From Providencia stuartii (lineage in GTDB: Bacteria > Pseudomonadota > Gammaproteobacteria > Enterobacterales > Enterobacteriaceae), in contig NZ_CP119546.1 in NCBI RefSeq assembly GCF_029277985.1, positions 3,100,001-3,164,000 of the forward strand: a DNA stretch of 64,000 nucleotides, written 5' to 3'. The position numbers were made by a program, and so were the translations under genes. Shown in pieces: positions 9,451 to 20,837 of this stretch (positions are counted from its first letter, which is position 1; the number at the start of each line of letters is the position of its first letter). The notes under the pieces were generated by a model. It worked only from the letters and a program-made list of their open reading frames with translations. It searched no databases and had not been told where the DNA came from.

Positions 9451-9470
9451 AATGAGACACAAATCTCATT
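9451..9470. promoter_or_regulatory. Inverted repeat upstream of aphA
   Basis: AATGAGA-N6-TCTCATT is a perfect 7+7 inverted repeat about 125 bases before the aphA start. It could be an operator; the protein that would bind it is unknown. Confidence 0.3.
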
Positions 9471-9529
9471 AATATTTTCTGTTTTAGAAGATGCGGCCGA
9501 AATACAGTAAATTTAGCTTTAGCTTATTA

Positions 9530-9563
9530 AAAAAAACGGTGTTAAAAATAACACCGTTTTTCA
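9530..9563 (-). terminator. Terminator of the cmoM-mukFEB operon
   Basis: A 13-bp perfect stem (9532-9544 with 9549-9561, core ACGGTGTTA) with an AAAA loop is followed on the minus strand by an uninterrupted T tract. It lies about 25 bases beyond the mukB stop. Confidence 0.92.
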
Positions 9564-9586
9564 TTTCGCATTAATCAATGAGTGAA

Positions 9587-12500
9587 TTAACTTTGCGATA
9601 ACTGAGCCTGAATATTTGAATTATCTTGGCCAAAACCTTTAAGACCAACAACATGAACGTGTTCACGGTTATCAAATACTTTACGAACCAATTTATACGT
9701 GGTGCCTTTTTCAGGGCTGATATTTTCAGGTGCAGCAATAATTAATTGCATTTCTAATCGTTCACAAAGCTCAAATAAGGTCGCAATAGATTTAGCATCT
9801 AGACGAGCCGCTTCATCGAGGAACAACAAACGACAAGGAATAATGTCTTTTGCACGTAAGCGACGTGACTCTTCTTCCCAACTTTGAACGACCATCACCA
9901 GTATCGACATCCCCGTACCGATAGCCTCACCGGTCGATAATGCCCCACTTTCCGCTTTCAACCATCCATCTGAACCCCGGTTGACTTCAACCTCAAGTTC
10001 AAGATAGTTACGATAATCAAGCAGTTCTTCACCAATAGTCTGTGGTAAGCGTTGCCCCATATCGATCTGAGGATTTAAACGTTGATACAGTTTCGCCATT
10101 GCTTCCGAGAAAGTGAGACGCTGGCTAGTAAATAAATCTTGATGCAATTCGCTCTCTTCTGATAACACTGTCAGCATTAATGAGTGACTTTCGCGAATAT
10201 TAACATTCAGTCTAACCCCTTTAACTTGACCAAATGCAACAGATTGTAAGCCTTGGTTCAACATGCGAATACGGTTTTGCTCACGCTGAATCGTCTTACG
10301 AATAATATTCGCCACACTCTTCGAGCTAATCGCCAATTTCTGCTCGCGCGCCGTCAGCTCTTCAGTTAAACGCGCCAGTTCAATTTCCATTTGCTCAATC
10401 GCGTCAATAGGATCATCTGTCCGAATGATATCTTGTCGGATACGTTCACGTAGATGCTGATAGACCGCGATAAAGAACTGAATTTTACGTTCTGGACGTT
10501 TAGGATCTTCAGACAGGCGTAACACATCTCGCAGATGTTCGTTATCAGCGACCGCGAGACGTAAGGCACCTAATGCCTTATCCGACATAGAACGCAGACT
10601 ATCGCCATCCGTATACGCTAATTCACGGCGATGTAAGCGACGTTCGACACCATTATCCTTCACTAAACGCATGACAGCACACCAGCCAGCTTTGGCTGAA
10701 ACTACTTGTTCACGTAAGAGATAATAATCTTTTTCTAACTTACGAATGCGTTTTTGTAAGTTTTCCATTTCAGCTTCGCACAAGGTCAGCTGTTTTTCTA
10801 ACTGGTTAATACGCGTACGATTTGCCATCACAGATTGATGCAGCTCATCACGGCGTATACGCGCGCGCTCTTGTGCATCAGGATCCGCTTTCACACCAAT
10901 ATCCTGCATTTCGGCTTCTAACTCTTTCAACATCTCTTGTTTAGTATCAAAAGAGCTGCGTAAAGACGCGAGTACCTGATTAAACTGTGCTGACTGAGAT
11001 TGTTGCTGACGTAATAATTCACGAGCTCGACTTCTTTCGCCTTCCGCTTGTTCTAAGCGTTGACGCAGCTTATCGTTGAGGTCGGCATTTTCGTTGACCA
11101 TCCCCGTCGAATCACTGTAGCTAAAGTGAGCTCGACGCTGCACCACTTCGACCAACGCGAATGCCTGCTGTTTCGCAATTTGTTGGCTATGTTTTGCCGT
11201 TTCATAGTCTTGGCGCAATTGATCATGTTGTTCAGGATCACTGAGTAGCACGGTCACAATCGGCTCAAGTTTTATCAAAGATTGACCATGCTTATTCAAG
11301 AAATGCGCCGCTTCTTCAGCCTCTGAGAGCTCATCGCGAATTTCATCAACACGATCAGCCAGCGTTTCATCCATCAATAACCCAACCAATGGTAATAGTC
11401 GGTTCAAGGCTGACACAGACTCTTTACCTTGGACAAATTGTTGGCGCTGCTGCTGAGTTTGCTCCTCAAACTGTGCCAAGCTACGCTCAAGTTCCGTGCG
11501 TTTTTGGTTCAAAATACGGATTTCAGCTTCAGGGTCGGCTTCGAAGGCGACTGAAATATGTTGGCCGATAAAACGACTAAATGCTTGGTGCGCACGTTGA
11601 ATTTTTTGTACATCGAATGATAGCGTTGCATAGCGCTCAGCCAAACTATCACGCTCTAATGTTAAAGCATCAAGATGAGTTTCACGTGCGGCACGGCCAA
11701 ACAATGGCACTTCCGGATAGCGAGAGAAACGCCACTGTCTATCTGACGAACGAACTAGTACCGCGTTTTCAAATTCTTCTGCATCAAAAACACTATCATC
11801 AAAAGAGGATGGATCTCCCTCAATAAAATATACGTCTTCAGGGCAATCCTGTAGTGTTTCTAATTGGCTACGAACTGCGGAGAGATCTTGGACAACGATA
11901 CCATTACGGGCCGGGCCATACAGTGCTGAGAAGTATGGGGCATCATCAATAGTAATATCATCATAGATTTCTGAAAGTAAAACACCACCAAAACGTTCAG
12001 CAAGGGCAAGTAAACGACTATCTTCAGCACCACTCGGTTGGCTAAGACGCTCTATTTGCTTTTCTAGCTCACGCCGTTGCGCGGCGACTTCATCACGTTC
12101 AACAGTAATTTCCCTTTCTTGCTCAAGCAATTGCTGCATATATTCAGTAACAGCACTGCTTGACTCAAAGGATTCCCCTGACTGTTCATTCAGCTGAGTC
12201 AGCGCTTCTTGAGCCATTAACCAAGCTGGTGCTTTAGTCGTTAATGTTTGAATACGCTGGCGGATCTGCTCAATCTCTTGACGCATTTGCATGCGACGTT
12301 CGCCGCTTTCATTAACGCCAATACTGAGTTCTTCTTGCTGAGCTTCAATTTCTGCCATTAAGGCATCTAATTCGTCAGGTTCATAGCTTTTGTTATGACG
12401 CTTACAAAACTCACTTAATAGACGTTCTGCATTTTGCTGGCTATCTAAACGTTGTTGTAACTCAGATAGCTGCATGCGTAATGGCTGCACACGTTCAGCC

Positions 12501-14032
12501 AAATGTTGCTGGGAAGACCAGTCACGTAGGAGACTCCTTGCTTGTTGATAAGCATCACTACGGCTGACTTCACCAACGATATTTCTGACGAGTTGATACG
12601 CTTGCTCAAACTGACTATGCGCAGCATCGGCAACACTCATTTTCTGCTCTAATGTCAGTAATGCTTCCGTCGCTTGCTGTTCACGGGCTTCAAATGTTTC
12701 TAGCCATTCATCTGCATTATCTATTGATAATTCAGGTAATTGGCAGAGTTCACGCGCTCGAGTTAATGCCTGTAAAGCCTGTTGATATTGAATTGCGCGG
12801 GTTTGCTGGACATCTAATGCTTGTTGGTAATCGGCCAATTGGCTTTTCAATTCATCAACTTCAATTTCCGCCGCCTCGGAACGTGCTTCAAGTTCTTCCT
12901 GCTGTTCAGTCGCTTCAGCAACAACCTCTGATTGTTCTTCCAAGCGATAGGTCAATTCTTCGATATCGGCTTGATAGCGGTCAATTTTTTCTTGTTGGCG
13001 TAAAGCGGTTTGCACAAGGTTTAAGTGATCGCTTGCCGCTTGATAATCGGCCTCTAAATCTGAAGACGCGCTGTTTTGCTCATTTAACTCACGCGCAATT
13101 TCTACGCTACGAACTTGCTCTTGGCGCAGCTGTTTACGGCTAGCGAATAATTCACTCCGAGCCGCCATTGCCGAATCAAGATGAATACGCCTTTCATTGG
13201 AATGACGCATATAATCGGCAGACACATAGTCTGTCGCTTGGCTAATTAAATGCTTAAATAGATCACGGTCGGATTGAGTAACACGAATGGCTTCAAGTGT
13301 GAGTCGGTTTTCACGTAGTGCGGCTTCCATATCTTGGAATGCCTTACGGACGCCACTATTTTCAGGTAATAAATAATCACGTAACGAACGGGTAATCGCA
13401 CTGGAAATCCCGCCATAAAGTGAGGCTTCGATCAGACGATAATATTTACTACGATCACTCGCTGAGCGTAAACGTTTTGGCAAAACGCCTAATTCAAAAA
13501 GAACCGAATGATAATCCGTAATTGAGTTAAATTGTTTAAAATGAATGCCTTCTTGCTGCTCCATGCGTTCTTTTAAATCATTTAACGCAATCACTTTAGC
13601 CTGACGTCCATCGAGTACTTCGGTTAGGATTTCCGTCGGTACTGTCGCGATGGGAACCCCTTGGATCATAAAGGGTTTGATATCAACTTTTTTATCACGC
13701 CCAGCGACTTGTTGTAGCCTAACCCCTACCATCACCCGTTGGTGTTTCGAGTTCAGCACATCCAAAATGGCATAGCAAACACCGGGGCGTAATTTACCGT
13801 GTAACCCTTTATCTCGTGAACCTGACGTTGCACCTGCTTCGGTAGTATTACGGAAGTGAAGTAATGTGAGATCGGGGATCATAGCAGTAATAAAAGCGGC
13901 CATGGTCGTCGATTTACCGGCGCCATTTCCTCCTGAGAGGGTGGTAACCAACTCATCAAGGTCAAAGGTACGCGCAAAAAAACCATTCCAGTTAATCAGC
14001 GTCAGTGAGCGAAATTTACCACGTTCAATCAT
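9587..14032 (-). CDS. mukB: Chromosome partition protein MukB (SMC-like condensin)
   Basis: Central ATPase of the MukBEF condensin, which compacts and helps segregate the chromosome on the nucleoid. At 1481 residues it is close to E. coli MukB (1486). The N-terminal head holds the Walker A motif [16 protein letters not shown]. Two long coiled coils rich in Glu, Gln and Arg surround a central hinge near the middle. The C-terminal head has the ABC signature [11 protein letters not shown] and Walker [12 protein letters not shown]. Its start overlaps the mukE stop by four bases (ATGA), which indicates translational coupling. A strong terminator follows. Function is secure. Confidence 0.98.
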   Translation of the reverse strand: MIERGKFRSLTLINWNGFFARTFDLDELVTTLSGGNGAGKSTTMAAFITAMIPDLTLLHFRNTTEAGATSGSRDKGLHGKLRPGVCYAILDVLNSKHQRVMVGVRLQQVAGRDKKVDIKPFMIQGVPIATVPTEILTEVLDGRQAKVIALNDLKERMEQQEGIHFKQFNSITDYHSVLFELGVLPKRLRSASDRSKYYRLIEASLYGGISSAITRSLRDYLLPENSGVRKAFQDMEAALRENRLTLEAIRVTQSDRDLFKHLISQATDYVSADYMRHSNERRIHLDSAMAARSELFASRKQLRQEQVRSVEIARELNEQNSASSDLEADYQAASDHLNLVQTALRQQEKIDRYQADIEELTYRLEEQSEVVAEATEQQEELEARSEAAEIEVDELKSQLADYQQALDVQQTRAIQYQQALQALTRARELCQLPELSIDNADEWLETFEAREQQATEALLTLEQKMSVADAAHSQFEQAYQLVRNIVGEVSRSDAYQQARSLLRDWSSQQHLAERVQPLRMQLSELQQRLDSQQNAERLLSEFCKRHNKSYEPDELDALMAEIEAQQEELSIGVNESGERRMQMRQEIEQIRQRIQTLTTKAPAWLMAQEALTQLNEQSGESFESSSAVTEYMQQLLEQEREITVERDEVAAQRRELEKQIERLSQPSGAEDSRLLALAERFGGVLLSEIYDDITIDDAPYFSALYGPARNGIVVQDLSAVRSQLETLQDCPEDVYFIEGDPSSFDDSVFDAEEFENAVLVRSSDRQWRFSRYPEVPLFGRAARETHLDALTLERDSLAERYATLSFDVQKIQRAHQAFSRFIGQHISVAFEADPEAEIRILNQKRTELERSLAQFEEQTQQQRQQFVQGKESVSALNRLLPLVGLLMDETLADRVDEIRDELSEAEEAAHFLNKHGQSLIKLEPIVTVLLSDPEQHDQLRQDYETAKHSQQIAKQQAFALVEVVQRRAHFSYSDSTGMVNENADLNDKLRQRLEQAEGERSRARELLRQQQSQSAQFNQVLASLRSSFDTKQEMLKELEAEMQDIGVKADPDAQERARIRRDELHQSVMANRTRINQLEKQLTLCEAEMENLQKRIRKLEKDYYLLREQVVSAKAGWCAVMRLVKDNGVERRLHRRELAYTDGDSLRSMSDKALGALRLAVADNEHLRDVLRLSEDPKRPERKIQFFIAVYQHLRERIRQDIIRTDDPIDAIEQMEIELARLTEELTAREQKLAISSKSVANIIRKTIQREQNRIRMLNQGLQSVAFGQVKGVRLNVNIRESHSLMLTVLSEESELHQDLFTSQRLTFSEAMAKLYQRLNPQIDMGQRLPQTIGEELLDYRNYLELEVEVNRGSDGWLKAESGALSTGEAIGTGMSILVMVVQSWEEESRRLRAKDIIPCRLLFLDEAARLDAKSIATLFELCERLEMQLIIAAPENISPEKGTTYKLVRKVFDNREHVHVVGLKGFGQDNSNIQAQLSQS

Positions 14033-14757
14033 ACTTGTTCATCCTCATCACTCTCAGGCGCATCTTGATTTTCATCACTCTCGTCATCTTCACTATCTTG
14101 TAAGGATAATCCACCTTCAAGGGAAATCGCCTCACCATCACGGATCATGCGTAATTGTGCTTCTTGTACGTTGTCACCACTACGAACATCGGCACCAAAA
14201 CGGAAGACTGATTCAGAAATAATAAATTTATTCGCGTCATTTTGAATAAAATGCACCATACCTAGGCGGCGTAAACGGTTCAGAGATGTTCTCAACTTTT
14301 CTTGCAGTTTTTGTTTATCTAAGTCCGAACCTGTTGAGCGTTGGTTAACAAACTTCAGCAACTTACTCTCGTCCGCTAAAGACAATAGTTCTTCAAACAG
14401 CTCTTGCGCCGTAAAAATACCTTGGTTAGTTAATCGTTCTGGACTCAAGTAGAGGTAACAAAGAATTTTACCTACCATCATGTCCAGTTCAGATAGCACT
14501 GAGCGAGGAATCAAGGTCGTTGAGCGAGGACGTAAATAAAAAAAGCCTTCTGGAGCTCGAATCAATTCTACATTATAGCGTGCATAAAATTGTTCCAGTG
14601 CTTCTTGAAAATCCATCAAAAAGGCATGGTTATCAAGATCATCAATACTAATATGACGTCCTGAACGCAACTGGCTATCTAGCTCTGGAAAAATGGGATT
14701 AGCCAATGCTTGTGCCATTTTAATTGGCATAAATTGTTCAATATTTGTCGATGACAT
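14029..14757 (-). CDS. mukE: Condensin accessory subunit MukE
   Basis: Winged-helix (kite) subunit that binds the MukF kleisin and MukB heads in the MukBEF complex. The start at 14757 gives [21 protein letters not shown] and 242 residues, matching the family start. A longer reading frame to 14832 would add 25 residues inside mukF with no family counterpart. The core [19 protein letters not shown] is almost unchanged from E. coli. The C-terminal tail is highly acidic ([19 protein letters not shown]). It overlaps the end of mukF by 20 bases and the start of mukB by four. Confidence 0.96.
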   Translation of the reverse strand: MSSTNIEQFMPIKMAQALANPIFPELDSQLRSGRHISIDDLDNHAFLMDFQEALEQFYARYNVELIRAPEGFFYLRPRSTTLIPRSVLSELDMMVGKILCYLYLSPERLTNQGIFTAQELFEELLSLADESKLLKFVNQRSTGSDLDKQKLQEKLRTSLNRLRRLGMVHFIQNDANKFIISESVFRFGADVRSGDNVQEAQLRMIRDGEAISLEGGLSLQDSEDDESDENQDAPESDEDEQV

Positions 14758-16063
14758 GTGCCTGCACCTTGGCTCCGTGATCATTAATTGCCTGCCACTC
14801 TGACGGAAGCCCCGCCAAATCAGCTTCTGCAATACCTAATTTTACAGCCTGATCAATAATAATTCGTGCAACGTCAAAATGACGTTTCTGAGGATACTGC
14901 TTTAAGTACGCTTGTACTACCCGAGCAACATCCAGTGGCTGTTGTTCTCGTTTATAGAATGCCAACTCAGTTTCCATCAATTCTGCAAGTCGATCATTCA
15001 CTTCACTGAATTCTTCAAATTCAAGCTCTGGAGGCAGCTCTCCCATGACTTCTTCGTCATTTAATGTCAGCTCTTCATCACGCATGTCAAATAAGCGATC
15101 AGCGTTGGCATAAGTCAATGCCCATGGACTATCTAAGTATTGTTGAACCGACTGACGTAAACGTTGGGAGAAAATACGGTTTTTATCCATATCAATTGCC
15201 GTACGGATAAATTTATGAACATGGCGGTCATAGCCTATCCAAAGGTCGATAGACTGCTGTCCCCAGCTGACGATACGGTCTAATTTATTTTGCAGATCAT
15301 AAACTAACCGATCAACCATATCGGAAAAGACAGGCGCATTCATATTCGCTTCTTGAATGCGTAATAAATTCGCTTGTAACTTATCGCCTGCGGCCTCTAG
15401 TGTATCTTGAAGCTCGCGCAATGTGCCTGACGTTTCTGATAATAATTGTTCACAGTTAGCAATAGCGGCTTGCCAGTCTTGGTTTAACAGTGCCGCAATA
15501 TCTTCTTTGACGCTGTTTTGCTGCTCATCCATAACGCGCTGAGATAAATCAATACTATCGAATATTTCAGCAACTGAATATTTTAATGGCGCAAAGACAA
15601 AACGATGCCAATAGAATTCATCACCACCTTCCTCGGCCGCCTCTGCGGCTCTTTGTAGCTCTCCCGCTACAATGGATAGCTGCATAGACAGCCTTAAAGT
15701 GGAAAATTCACGTTGACGAATATAGTAGTCACTAATACCGATACCAAGCGATGTTAAACGGTATATTGCGTTACCTTCCGCAATATCACTTGTGAAACGG
15801 TTAAATATTTTCTGGCGAACCATATCGTTGATGGCATTATTCGCTCTGACAGATAACGATTCCGTGGTTTGCTCAAACCCTTTACACACCTCACGAAATG
15901 CGTCGATCAATTCCCCTTCACTCATTTCACCGTTAACACGTTCGCTGTTTAATACTGCGACTGCCAACAAAAAAGCCAAACGCTCTGCTGGCAGTGAAAT
16001 TGAAAAATCATTTTTTCGTGCCCAGGACACGAGTTCAGGGACGGTCTGGGAAAAATCACTCAT
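14738..16063 (-). CDS. mukF: Condensin kleisin subunit MukF
   Basis: Kleisin that bridges the MukB heads and, with MukE, closes the condensin ring. The start at 16063 gives [20 protein letters not shown] and 441 residues (E. coli 440), with AGGAC just upstream; the in-frame ATG 26 codons earlier lies in cmoM and is rejected. The N-terminal winged-helix dimerisation domain, the middle helical bundle ([19 protein letters not shown]) and the C-terminal winged helix ([20 protein letters not shown]) can be followed. Its start overlaps the cmoM stop by four bases, so cmoM-mukF-mukE-mukB form one coupled operon, as in E. coli. Confidence 0.97.
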   Translation of the reverse strand: MSDFSQTVPELVSWARKNDFSISLPAERLAFLLAVAVLNSERVNGEMSEGELIDAFREVCKGFEQTTESLSVRANNAINDMVRQKIFNRFTSDIAEGNAIYRLTSLGIGISDYYIRQREFSTLRLSMQLSIVAGELQRAAEAAEEGGDEFYWHRFVFAPLKYSVAEIFDSIDLSQRVMDEQQNSVKEDIAALLNQDWQAAIANCEQLLSETSGTLRELQDTLEAAGDKLQANLLRIQEANMNAPVFSDMVDRLVYDLQNKLDRIVSWGQQSIDLWIGYDRHVHKFIRTAIDMDKNRIFSQRLRQSVQQYLDSPWALTYANADRLFDMRDEELTLNDEEVMGELPPELEFEEFSEVNDRLAELMETELAFYKREQQPLDVARVVQAYLKQYPQKRHFDVARIIIDQAVKLGIAEADLAGLPSEWQAINDHGAKVQAHVIDKY

Positions 16064-16848
16064 AAATCGTCCTTTATTATTGGTTTTCGTGCCATGACAT
16101 GAATATAACGTCCCATACTGATATAGGGCTCCTGACGACAATATTGCTGCTCTAAAGCCAACAGTGCAGGAAAATCTTGTTGCTGTAATTGCCTGCTTTG
16201 TAGGTAATCATGAAATACTCTGACACCGCTTTTGCCAATAATATCCATTTTACAATCCGACAGCCACTCATCGACCTGTTGGGGTAATAATGGATTTTGT
16301 GGCGATAATGAACGTTTACGTCGACGCTGAATATGCGGTGTAGCAAGATGAAAGTTGCCTAAAATTGCATTTCGCATGACTAAACCATTAGCATTATAGA
16401 ACATCACAGAAAAGACGCCTTCTGGCCTAATTATATCGACCAACTGTTCAATTGCATATTTCTGATCACTAATCCACTCAAGTACAGCATGAAATAACAC
16501 TAAATCTACGGGTTCTTCAATATGTTGATCAATATCCTGTACTGCACAATGGATAAAGCGCATATTCTCGCTAATCCCTTGTTGTTGAGCAAGTTCGCTG
16601 GCACGCTCTAACATTTCTTCAGATAAATCGCAAAGTATGACTTGATGTCCCATTGCTGCAAGTTTGCGTGAAAAATGCCCTTCTCCACCACCTGCATCCA
16701 ATATACGCAATGTTTGTCCATCAAACTGAGAGTTAATCAGTTGTGTTAAATCTTGCCAAACAACCGCTTCACGTATTTTACCTTTTGTTGTGCCATAGAT
16801 ATTTTTTGCAAATTTATCAGCAATATCATCAAAGTTGCGGTCTACCAT
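16060..16848 (-). CDS. cmoM: tRNA 5-carboxymethoxyuridine methyltransferase CmoM (SmtA)
   Basis: SAM-dependent methyltransferase that converts carboxymethoxyuridine at the wobble position (U34) of certain tRNAs to its methyl ester. The 262 residues match E. coli CmoM (261). The SAM-binding motif I is [20 protein letters not shown] and the acidic motif II residue follows in [11 protein letters not shown]. It is the first gene of the mukFEB operon, overlapping mukF by four bases. Its upstream region is shared with the divergent elyC and contains an ERIC repeat. Confidence 0.95.
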   Translation of the reverse strand: MVDRNFDDIADKFAKNIYGTTKGKIREAVVWQDLTQLINSQFDGQTLRILDAGGGEGHFSRKLAAMGHQVILCDLSEEMLERASELAQQQGISENMRFIHCAVQDIDQHIEEPVDLVLFHAVLEWISDQKYAIEQLVDIIRPEGVFSVMFYNANGLVMRNAILGNFHLATPHIQRRRKRSLSPQNPLLPQQVDEWLSDCKMDIIGKSGVRVFHDYLQSRQLQQQDFPALLALEQQYCRQEPYISMGRYIHVMARKPIIKDDL

Positions 16849-17265
16849 GTATTATCCGGTGGTCCTAAAAATGGGCAATTTATGTCCGTTAACCTAACGC
16901 CAATCGCCTAATAAACGCCAAAATCAGCCTGTTCTCATCTTGTAAATGATGAAATAAGATCAAATCCAGAATATGATCCAAAACACGCTCAGCTAAAATA
17001 GGCTCGAACATCATGCAAAGTATGCAAGGTGGCTGACGCCTAAATGACATACTCTAACTAATTCGAAGTGCAGTTGGCGACCAGGACATTAGTCGCTGAG
17101 AGTTTCGATAACTCTATGACTCATACGTATAAACATAGTCAACAACGCTGCAACTTGAAGTCCTGCGAGTATAACAGATAATAGCCTTATTTTGGCATAG
17201 TGCTGTTCTGAATTCAGCAATCGGAACAACGAATTGACGATAAATTCCAAAAAATAGGTTCACTT
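16849..17265. other. Divergent spacer between cmoM and elyC
   Basis: No gene is seen. It should hold the promoters of the divergent cmoM operon and elyC, and it contains an ERIC-type repeat (17049-17172). Confidence 0.5.
17049..17172 (+). repeat. ERIC-type repeat between cmoM and elyC
   Basis: A 124-bp element with left end ATACTC...TAATTCGAAGTGCAG and right end GTCAACAACGCTGCAACTTGAAG...GAGTAT, which are imperfect inverted copies of each other. The interior is more diverged from the consensus than in the copy at 5361, but keeps an inner hairpin AGAGTT-N5-AACTCT. It lies between divergent genes, about 95 bases before the elyC start. Confidence 0.75.
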
Positions 17266-18093
17266 ATGCTATTTCTTTTAAAAAAATATCTTGGGGCATT
17301 GCTTATGCCATTGCCTCTGCTGCTGATTCTCGGATTCATTGGCATCCTATTATTATGGTTCACTCATTGGCAAAAAAGCGGCAAAACCTGTGTTTCTATA
17401 AGCTTAATATTGATTACCTTATTAGGCTTGCAGCCCATTGCTGACAACTTACTGTCTCCTGTCGAAGAGGGCTTTGATAAACGCTATGAGTTAATTACGA
17501 ATAATCCACCAGACAATATTCACTATATTGTCGTACTTGGTGGGGGCTTTACCTACAACCCCGATTGGAGTCCAAGCTCTAATTTATTAAATAACAGTCT
17601 GCCACGCGTTACCGAGGGCATTCGTTTATACCTAAAACACCCTGGAAGCAAATTGATATTTACGGGGGGGAAAGCAAGTAGCTCGATAAGTAGCGCGGAA
17701 GTGGCTGCAATGGTCGCCCAATCGCTAGGTGTACCCGCAGAAGATACCATTGCATTGACCGAACCTAAAGACACTCAAGAAGAAGCATTTGAAGTCGAAA
17801 AAATTACCGGTAAAGAGCCATTTTTATTAGTGACATCCGCCAATCATTTGCCAAGAGCCATGTCCATGTTTACTGCCCGAGGTATGCAGCCAATTGCCGC
17901 CCCCGCGAATCAGCTCGCCATCAAAAGTGCGTTGAATCCTTGGGAAAAATATATCCCTTCAGCCTATTATTTTAGTCATAGCGAACGGGCTTGGTATGAA
18001 TTAATCGGCTCTATCTGGTTTTATTTAAAACCCGATAATACTCAACCCCTTGAAACGCCTTTACTCACCCCTGATACCGTAGAGGCTGAATAA
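17266..18093 (+). CDS. elyC: Envelope biogenesis factor ElyC (DUF218)
   Basis: Inner-membrane protein with a DUF218 domain. In E. coli, loss of ElyC (YcbC) disturbs peptidoglycan synthesis at low temperature, and a role in lipid carrier metabolism has been proposed. The 275 residues show two N-terminal membrane segments (about 12-32 and 43-61), then a periplasmic DUF218 fold with the typical IVVLGGGFTYNPDW, LIFTGGKAS and LLVTSANHLPRAMSMF motifs. The ATG at 17266 follows AGG at suitable distance. It is transcribed away from cmoM and converges on kdsB, with a shared terminator. Confidence 0.92.
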   Translation: MLFLLKKYLGALLMPLPLLLILGFIGILLLWFTHWQKSGKTCVSISLILITLLGLQPIADNLLSPVEEGFDKRYELITNNPPDNIHYIVVLGGGFTYNPDWSPSSNLLNNSLPRVTEGIRLYLKHPGSKLIFTGGKASSSISSAEVAAMVAQSLGVPAEDTIALTEPKDTQEEAFEVEKITGKEPFLLVTSANHLPRAMSMFTARGMQPIAAPANQLAIKSALNPWEKYIPSAYYFSHSERAWYELIGSIWFYLKPDNTQPLETPLLTPDTVEAE

Positions 18094-18107
18094 ATTAAAG
18101 CTAACAA

Positions 18108-18145
18108 AAAAGGTGTGACTCAGCGATGAGTACACACCTTATTTC
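18108..18145. terminator. Bidirectional terminator between elyC and kdsB
   Basis: AAGGTGTGACTCA pairs with TGAGTACACACCTT (one bulged A) across GCGA. A-rich sequence on the left and ATTTC on the right suit stopping transcription from both convergent genes. Confidence 0.8.
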
Positions 18146-18164
18146 ACAATAAGCTATGGGCGGA

Positions 18165-18908
18165 TTATTTGAATTGCTTTCTCACGACTTCAAGGTCTTC
18201 AGGTGTATCCACGCCCGCCCCCGGTGCTTTTTCGGCCACCGCGACATGAATTTTCTCTCCATACCACAGCACTCTTAACTGTTCTAGCATTTCGATTTTT
18301 TCTAATGGGCTTGTTTCCCATTTAATATAGCGACGGATAAAACCCGCTCGGTAAGCATAGATGCCAATATGACGTAAGAAGTGATCACCAATCGTGTCTT
18401 GGTTAATCGCAAATCTATCTCTCTCCCATGGAATGGTCGCTCGAGAAAAATAAAGCGCATAACCTTCATGATCCGTTACCACCTTCACCGCGTTTGGGTT
18501 AAAAGCTTCTTGGACATCATGAATAGGAACAGCCAATGTTCCCATTTGTGCCTGACTACCGTGAAGATTTCTAGCGACTTGACTGATAATTTCAGGTGGG
18601 ATCAAAGGCTCATCCCCCTGTACATTCACGATAATCTCGTCATCAGAAAACCCGTAGGTGTCAATCACTTCAGCTAATCGTTCTGTACCTGATTGATGAT
18701 TCGGGTCAGTCATGCAGGCTTCACCGCCTGCTTGAATAACCGCATGCGCAACATCAGGATGATCTGTTGCGACAACAACACGTGATGCACCTGATTTAAT
18801 CGCTTGTTCCATGACTCTTACCACCATCGGCTTGCCATGAATATCAGCCAGTGGTTTACCTGGTAAACGAGTCGAAGCATAACGAGCAGGAATAATGACG
18901 GTAAACAT
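18165..18908 (-). CDS. kdsB: CMP-KDO synthetase
   Basis: Cytoplasmic 3-deoxy-manno-octulosonate cytidylyltransferase; it joins CTP and KDO to give CMP-KDO, the activated sugar for the lipopolysaccharide inner core. The 247 residues match E. coli KdsB (248). The nucleotide-binding start [20 protein letters not shown] and the motif [13 protein letters not shown] are diagnostic. It starts five bases after the ycaR stop and is probably co-transcribed with it. The neighbours lpxK and msbA also serve lipopolysaccharide assembly. Confidence 0.97.
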   Translation of the reverse strand: MFTVIIPARYASTRLPGKPLADIHGKPMVVRVMEQAIKSGASRVVVATDHPDVAHAVIQAGGEACMTDPNHQSGTERLAEVIDTYGFSDDEIIVNVQGDEPLIPPEIISQVARNLHGSQAQMGTLAVPIHDVQEAFNPNAVKVVTDHEGYALYFSRATIPWERDRFAINQDTIGDHFLRHIGIYAYRAGFIRRYIKWETSPLEKIEMLEQLRVLWYGEKIHVAVAEKAPGAGVDTPEDLEVVRKQFK

Positions 18909-18913
18909 AATGA

Positions 18914-19093
18914 TTACTGTCCTTCATCCAGTGCAACTTGGCGTGCTTCCGTTTCTAGCAGGACAGGAATACCATCACGAATAGGATATGCGAGGTGATC
19001 GAACTTGCAAATAAGTTCAAGGTTTTCTTTGTGATAGCTTAATTTGCCATGACAAACAGGACAAGCAATGATTTCAAGTAAACGGTGATCCAT
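18914..19093 (-). CDS. ycaR: Trm112-family small protein YcaR
   Basis: A 59-residue protein of the UPF0434/Trm112 family. The start at 19093 gives [18 protein letters not shown], matching E. coli YcaR, with GGGAG just upstream; four more codons are open before it but are not part of the family. It has one CPVC pair; the second pair of a zinc ribbon is missing ([11 protein letters not shown] has only one Cys), as in its orthologues. It lies directly before kdsB. Its molecular function is not established. Confidence 0.92.
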   Translation of the reverse strand: MDHRLLEIIACPVCHGKLSYHKENLELICKFDHLAYPIRDGIPVLLETEARQVALDEGQ

Positions 19094-19179
19094 GTTTTCT
19101 CCCAAATGGATTTAACTCACTTCCCATCAGGATAGCACAAGCAGATATCACCGTTAACTTTAATCTTTTTGAATAGACT

Positions 19180-19213
19180 CTCCTGCGAGCGATTGAGAGG
19201 ATAGATGCAGGAG
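19180..19213. other. Hairpin after the cold-shock gene
   Basis: CTCCTGC (19180-19186) and GCAGGAG (19207-19213) form a 7-bp stem with a 20-base loop, between the cold-shock gene stop and ycaR. No T tract follows, so it may be an RNA-stabilising hairpin and not a terminator. Confidence 0.35.
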
Positions 19214-19237
19214 ATAATAGCTCTGTTAATTATTTAA

Positions 19238-19453
19238 TTAATAAGCGATGACATCAGCAGCCGTTATGCCATCAGAATTGCGAGTAACAGAAAACTCGAC
19301 GTTTTGACCTTCAGATAATGATTTGATTTTTTTATTTGCAATTGATTTACGTGTAACAAAGATATCGTCACCGCCATTCATTGGTGAAATAAATCCATAA
19401 CCTTTATTTGCATCAAACCATTTCACTCGGCCCATATGTAATTGAAAATTCAT
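19238..19453 (-). CDS. Cold-shock-domain protein with a divergent RNP2 motif
   Basis: A 71-residue cold-shock-domain protein, the OB-fold family of single-stranded nucleic-acid chaperones. The first strand GRVKWFDANKGYGFISP contains the standard RNP1 motif KGYGFI and the conserved WFD. In RNP2 the usual VFVHFSAI is replaced by IFVTRKSI, so the conserved histidine and aromatic residue are lost and two basic residues gained. The start at 19453 is preceded by AAGGAG at seven bases; an internal ATG at codon 7 is an alternative. It stands where E. coli has ycaQ, between lpxK and ycaR. Which Csp paralogue it is cannot be told. Confidence 0.85.
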   Translation of the reverse strand: MNFQLHMGRVKWFDANKGYGFISPMNGGDDIFVTRKSIANKKIKSLSEGQNVEFSVTRNSDGITAADVIAY

Positions 19454-19838
19454 ATTAAAACTCCTTTTGTTCTTAGAACAATAATTCTATTTATTGTTTT
19501 ACTATTACTCTTTACACGTTATACCCCATGATAAATTGCCGATTTATTAAAACGCTTTAAGAGCAAGTAAACTATTACCATTAGATGTGCTTTATCAAAT
19601 AACACATACAATTAACGACCTTCCACGTACCAATAATCCACTGTAACTTAACAGCACTCTTTGACATTAAGATGACAAAACTGATGAGTAAACGTGGAAA
19701 TTGCGAGGATATAAAGACTAACTAAATAAACAGGTCGTGAGTCAATTAAACATAGTCTCTATTTATCAATGTATTACATTTATACATACAATAAGGAGAT
19801 CTATATCACGTTGTAGATATTATTATCACAGTAAATGG
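19454..19838. other. Spacer upstream of the cold-shock gene
   Basis: No gene is seen. It should hold the promoter and perhaps a long leader of the cold-shock gene on the minus strand. I did not recognise a cold box or a clear lpxK terminator. Confidence 0.45.
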
Positions 19839-20837
19839 TTATAGACAAGTTTTTTTATGGCGCTCTATCGTATTTTTTATTTCATTGAGTATTTTTATCT
19901 CACCTTGAGCATCAAAAGATGCATCAACAGGTAGATACCACCAATTAGCTTGAGCGAAAGACTGGCATTTAACCGCATCTTTTTCTGTCATTAATAATGG
20001 CTCATCATTTGGTGTTAGCGCTGACAGTTGCTGTTTTTGATAAGGATGATGATCTGCAAAAGCGTAAGATTGAATAACCTGTATGCCCTTTTTTTCAAGA
20101 GAATCAAAAAAACGAGGGGGATGGCCAATACCAGCCATAGCAATCACTTGCTTAAGATCGCTAACGGCACATTTTTCACCACTGAGTAAATTAACTGCTG
20201 CATCACCTTCTAATGCCATGGTTATTTCATTAGATTTTGGTTGCCCACCATTGACAATCACCGCGTTAACGGAGTTCAAACGCCCTGCTCGTTCACGCAT
20301 TGGCCCTGCGGGTAGCCACCAGCCATTTCCAAAACGACGCTGACCATCAATCACAACAATTTCATAGTCTCTAGCAAGAGCATAATGCTGTAAACCGTCA
20401 TCAGTCACGATCACATCTAATGAATAAGCTTCGAGTAATGCTTTCACTGCATCACTACGCTTGGGAGCCACAGCTACGGGGACTTGGGTGCGATAATGAA
20501 TTAAAATTGGTTCATCACCGGCCTCTGAGGTGGTAGTGGTGGATGAAACGACTAACGGATAGTGTTGAGCTTTCCCACCATAGCCACGAGAAACAACACC
20601 AACGCGATAACCTTTTTGGGTTAGTGATTCAACTAACCAAATAACGACAGGCGTTTTACCATTTCCCCCTGCCGTTAAATTACCTACAACAATCACTGGG
20701 ACGGGTGCCTTCCAAGAAGGCAATAGGCCAACTTTATAAGCCATACGTCTAACTAACGCGATCACACCATATAGTAGTGATAGCGGAAGGAGTAAGATAT
20801 AAAGCCATGATTGGCCCGCCCAGATTCGTTCTATCAT
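19839..20837 (-). CDS. lpxK: Tetraacyldisaccharide 4'-kinase
   Basis: Inner-membrane-associated kinase of the Raetz pathway; it phosphorylates the 4' position of the lipid A disaccharide to give lipid IVA. The 332 residues match E. coli LpxK (328). An N-terminal hydrophobic segment ([20 protein letters not shown]) anchors it. The P-loop is [15 protein letters not shown], and [14 protein letters not shown] holds further catalytic residues. Its start overlaps the msbA stop by four bases, so the two are translationally coupled. It is an essential gene in most enterobacteria. Confidence 0.97.
   Translation of the reverse strand: MIERIWAGQSWLYILLLPLSLLYGVIALVRRMAYKVGLLPSWKAPVPVIVVGNLTAGGNGKTPVVIWLVESLTQKGYRVGVVSRGYGGKAQHYPLVVSSTTTTSEAGDEPILIHYRTQVPVAVAPKRSDAVKALLEAYSLDVIVTDDGLQHYALARDYEIVVIDGQRRFGNGWWLPAGPMRERAGRLNSVNAVIVNGGQPKSNEITMALEGDAAVNLLSGEKCAVSDLKQVIAMAGIGHPPRFFDSLEKKGIQVIQSYAFADHHPYQKQQLSALTPNDEPLLMTEKDAVKCQSFAQANWWYLPVDASFDAQGEIKILNEIKNTIERHKKTCL

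Noticed and set aside
12652..13143. 163-residue plus-strand reading frame inside mukB
   Set aside because: It is antisense to the well-conserved mukB coiled coil, has no good ribosome binding site and resembles no protein I know.
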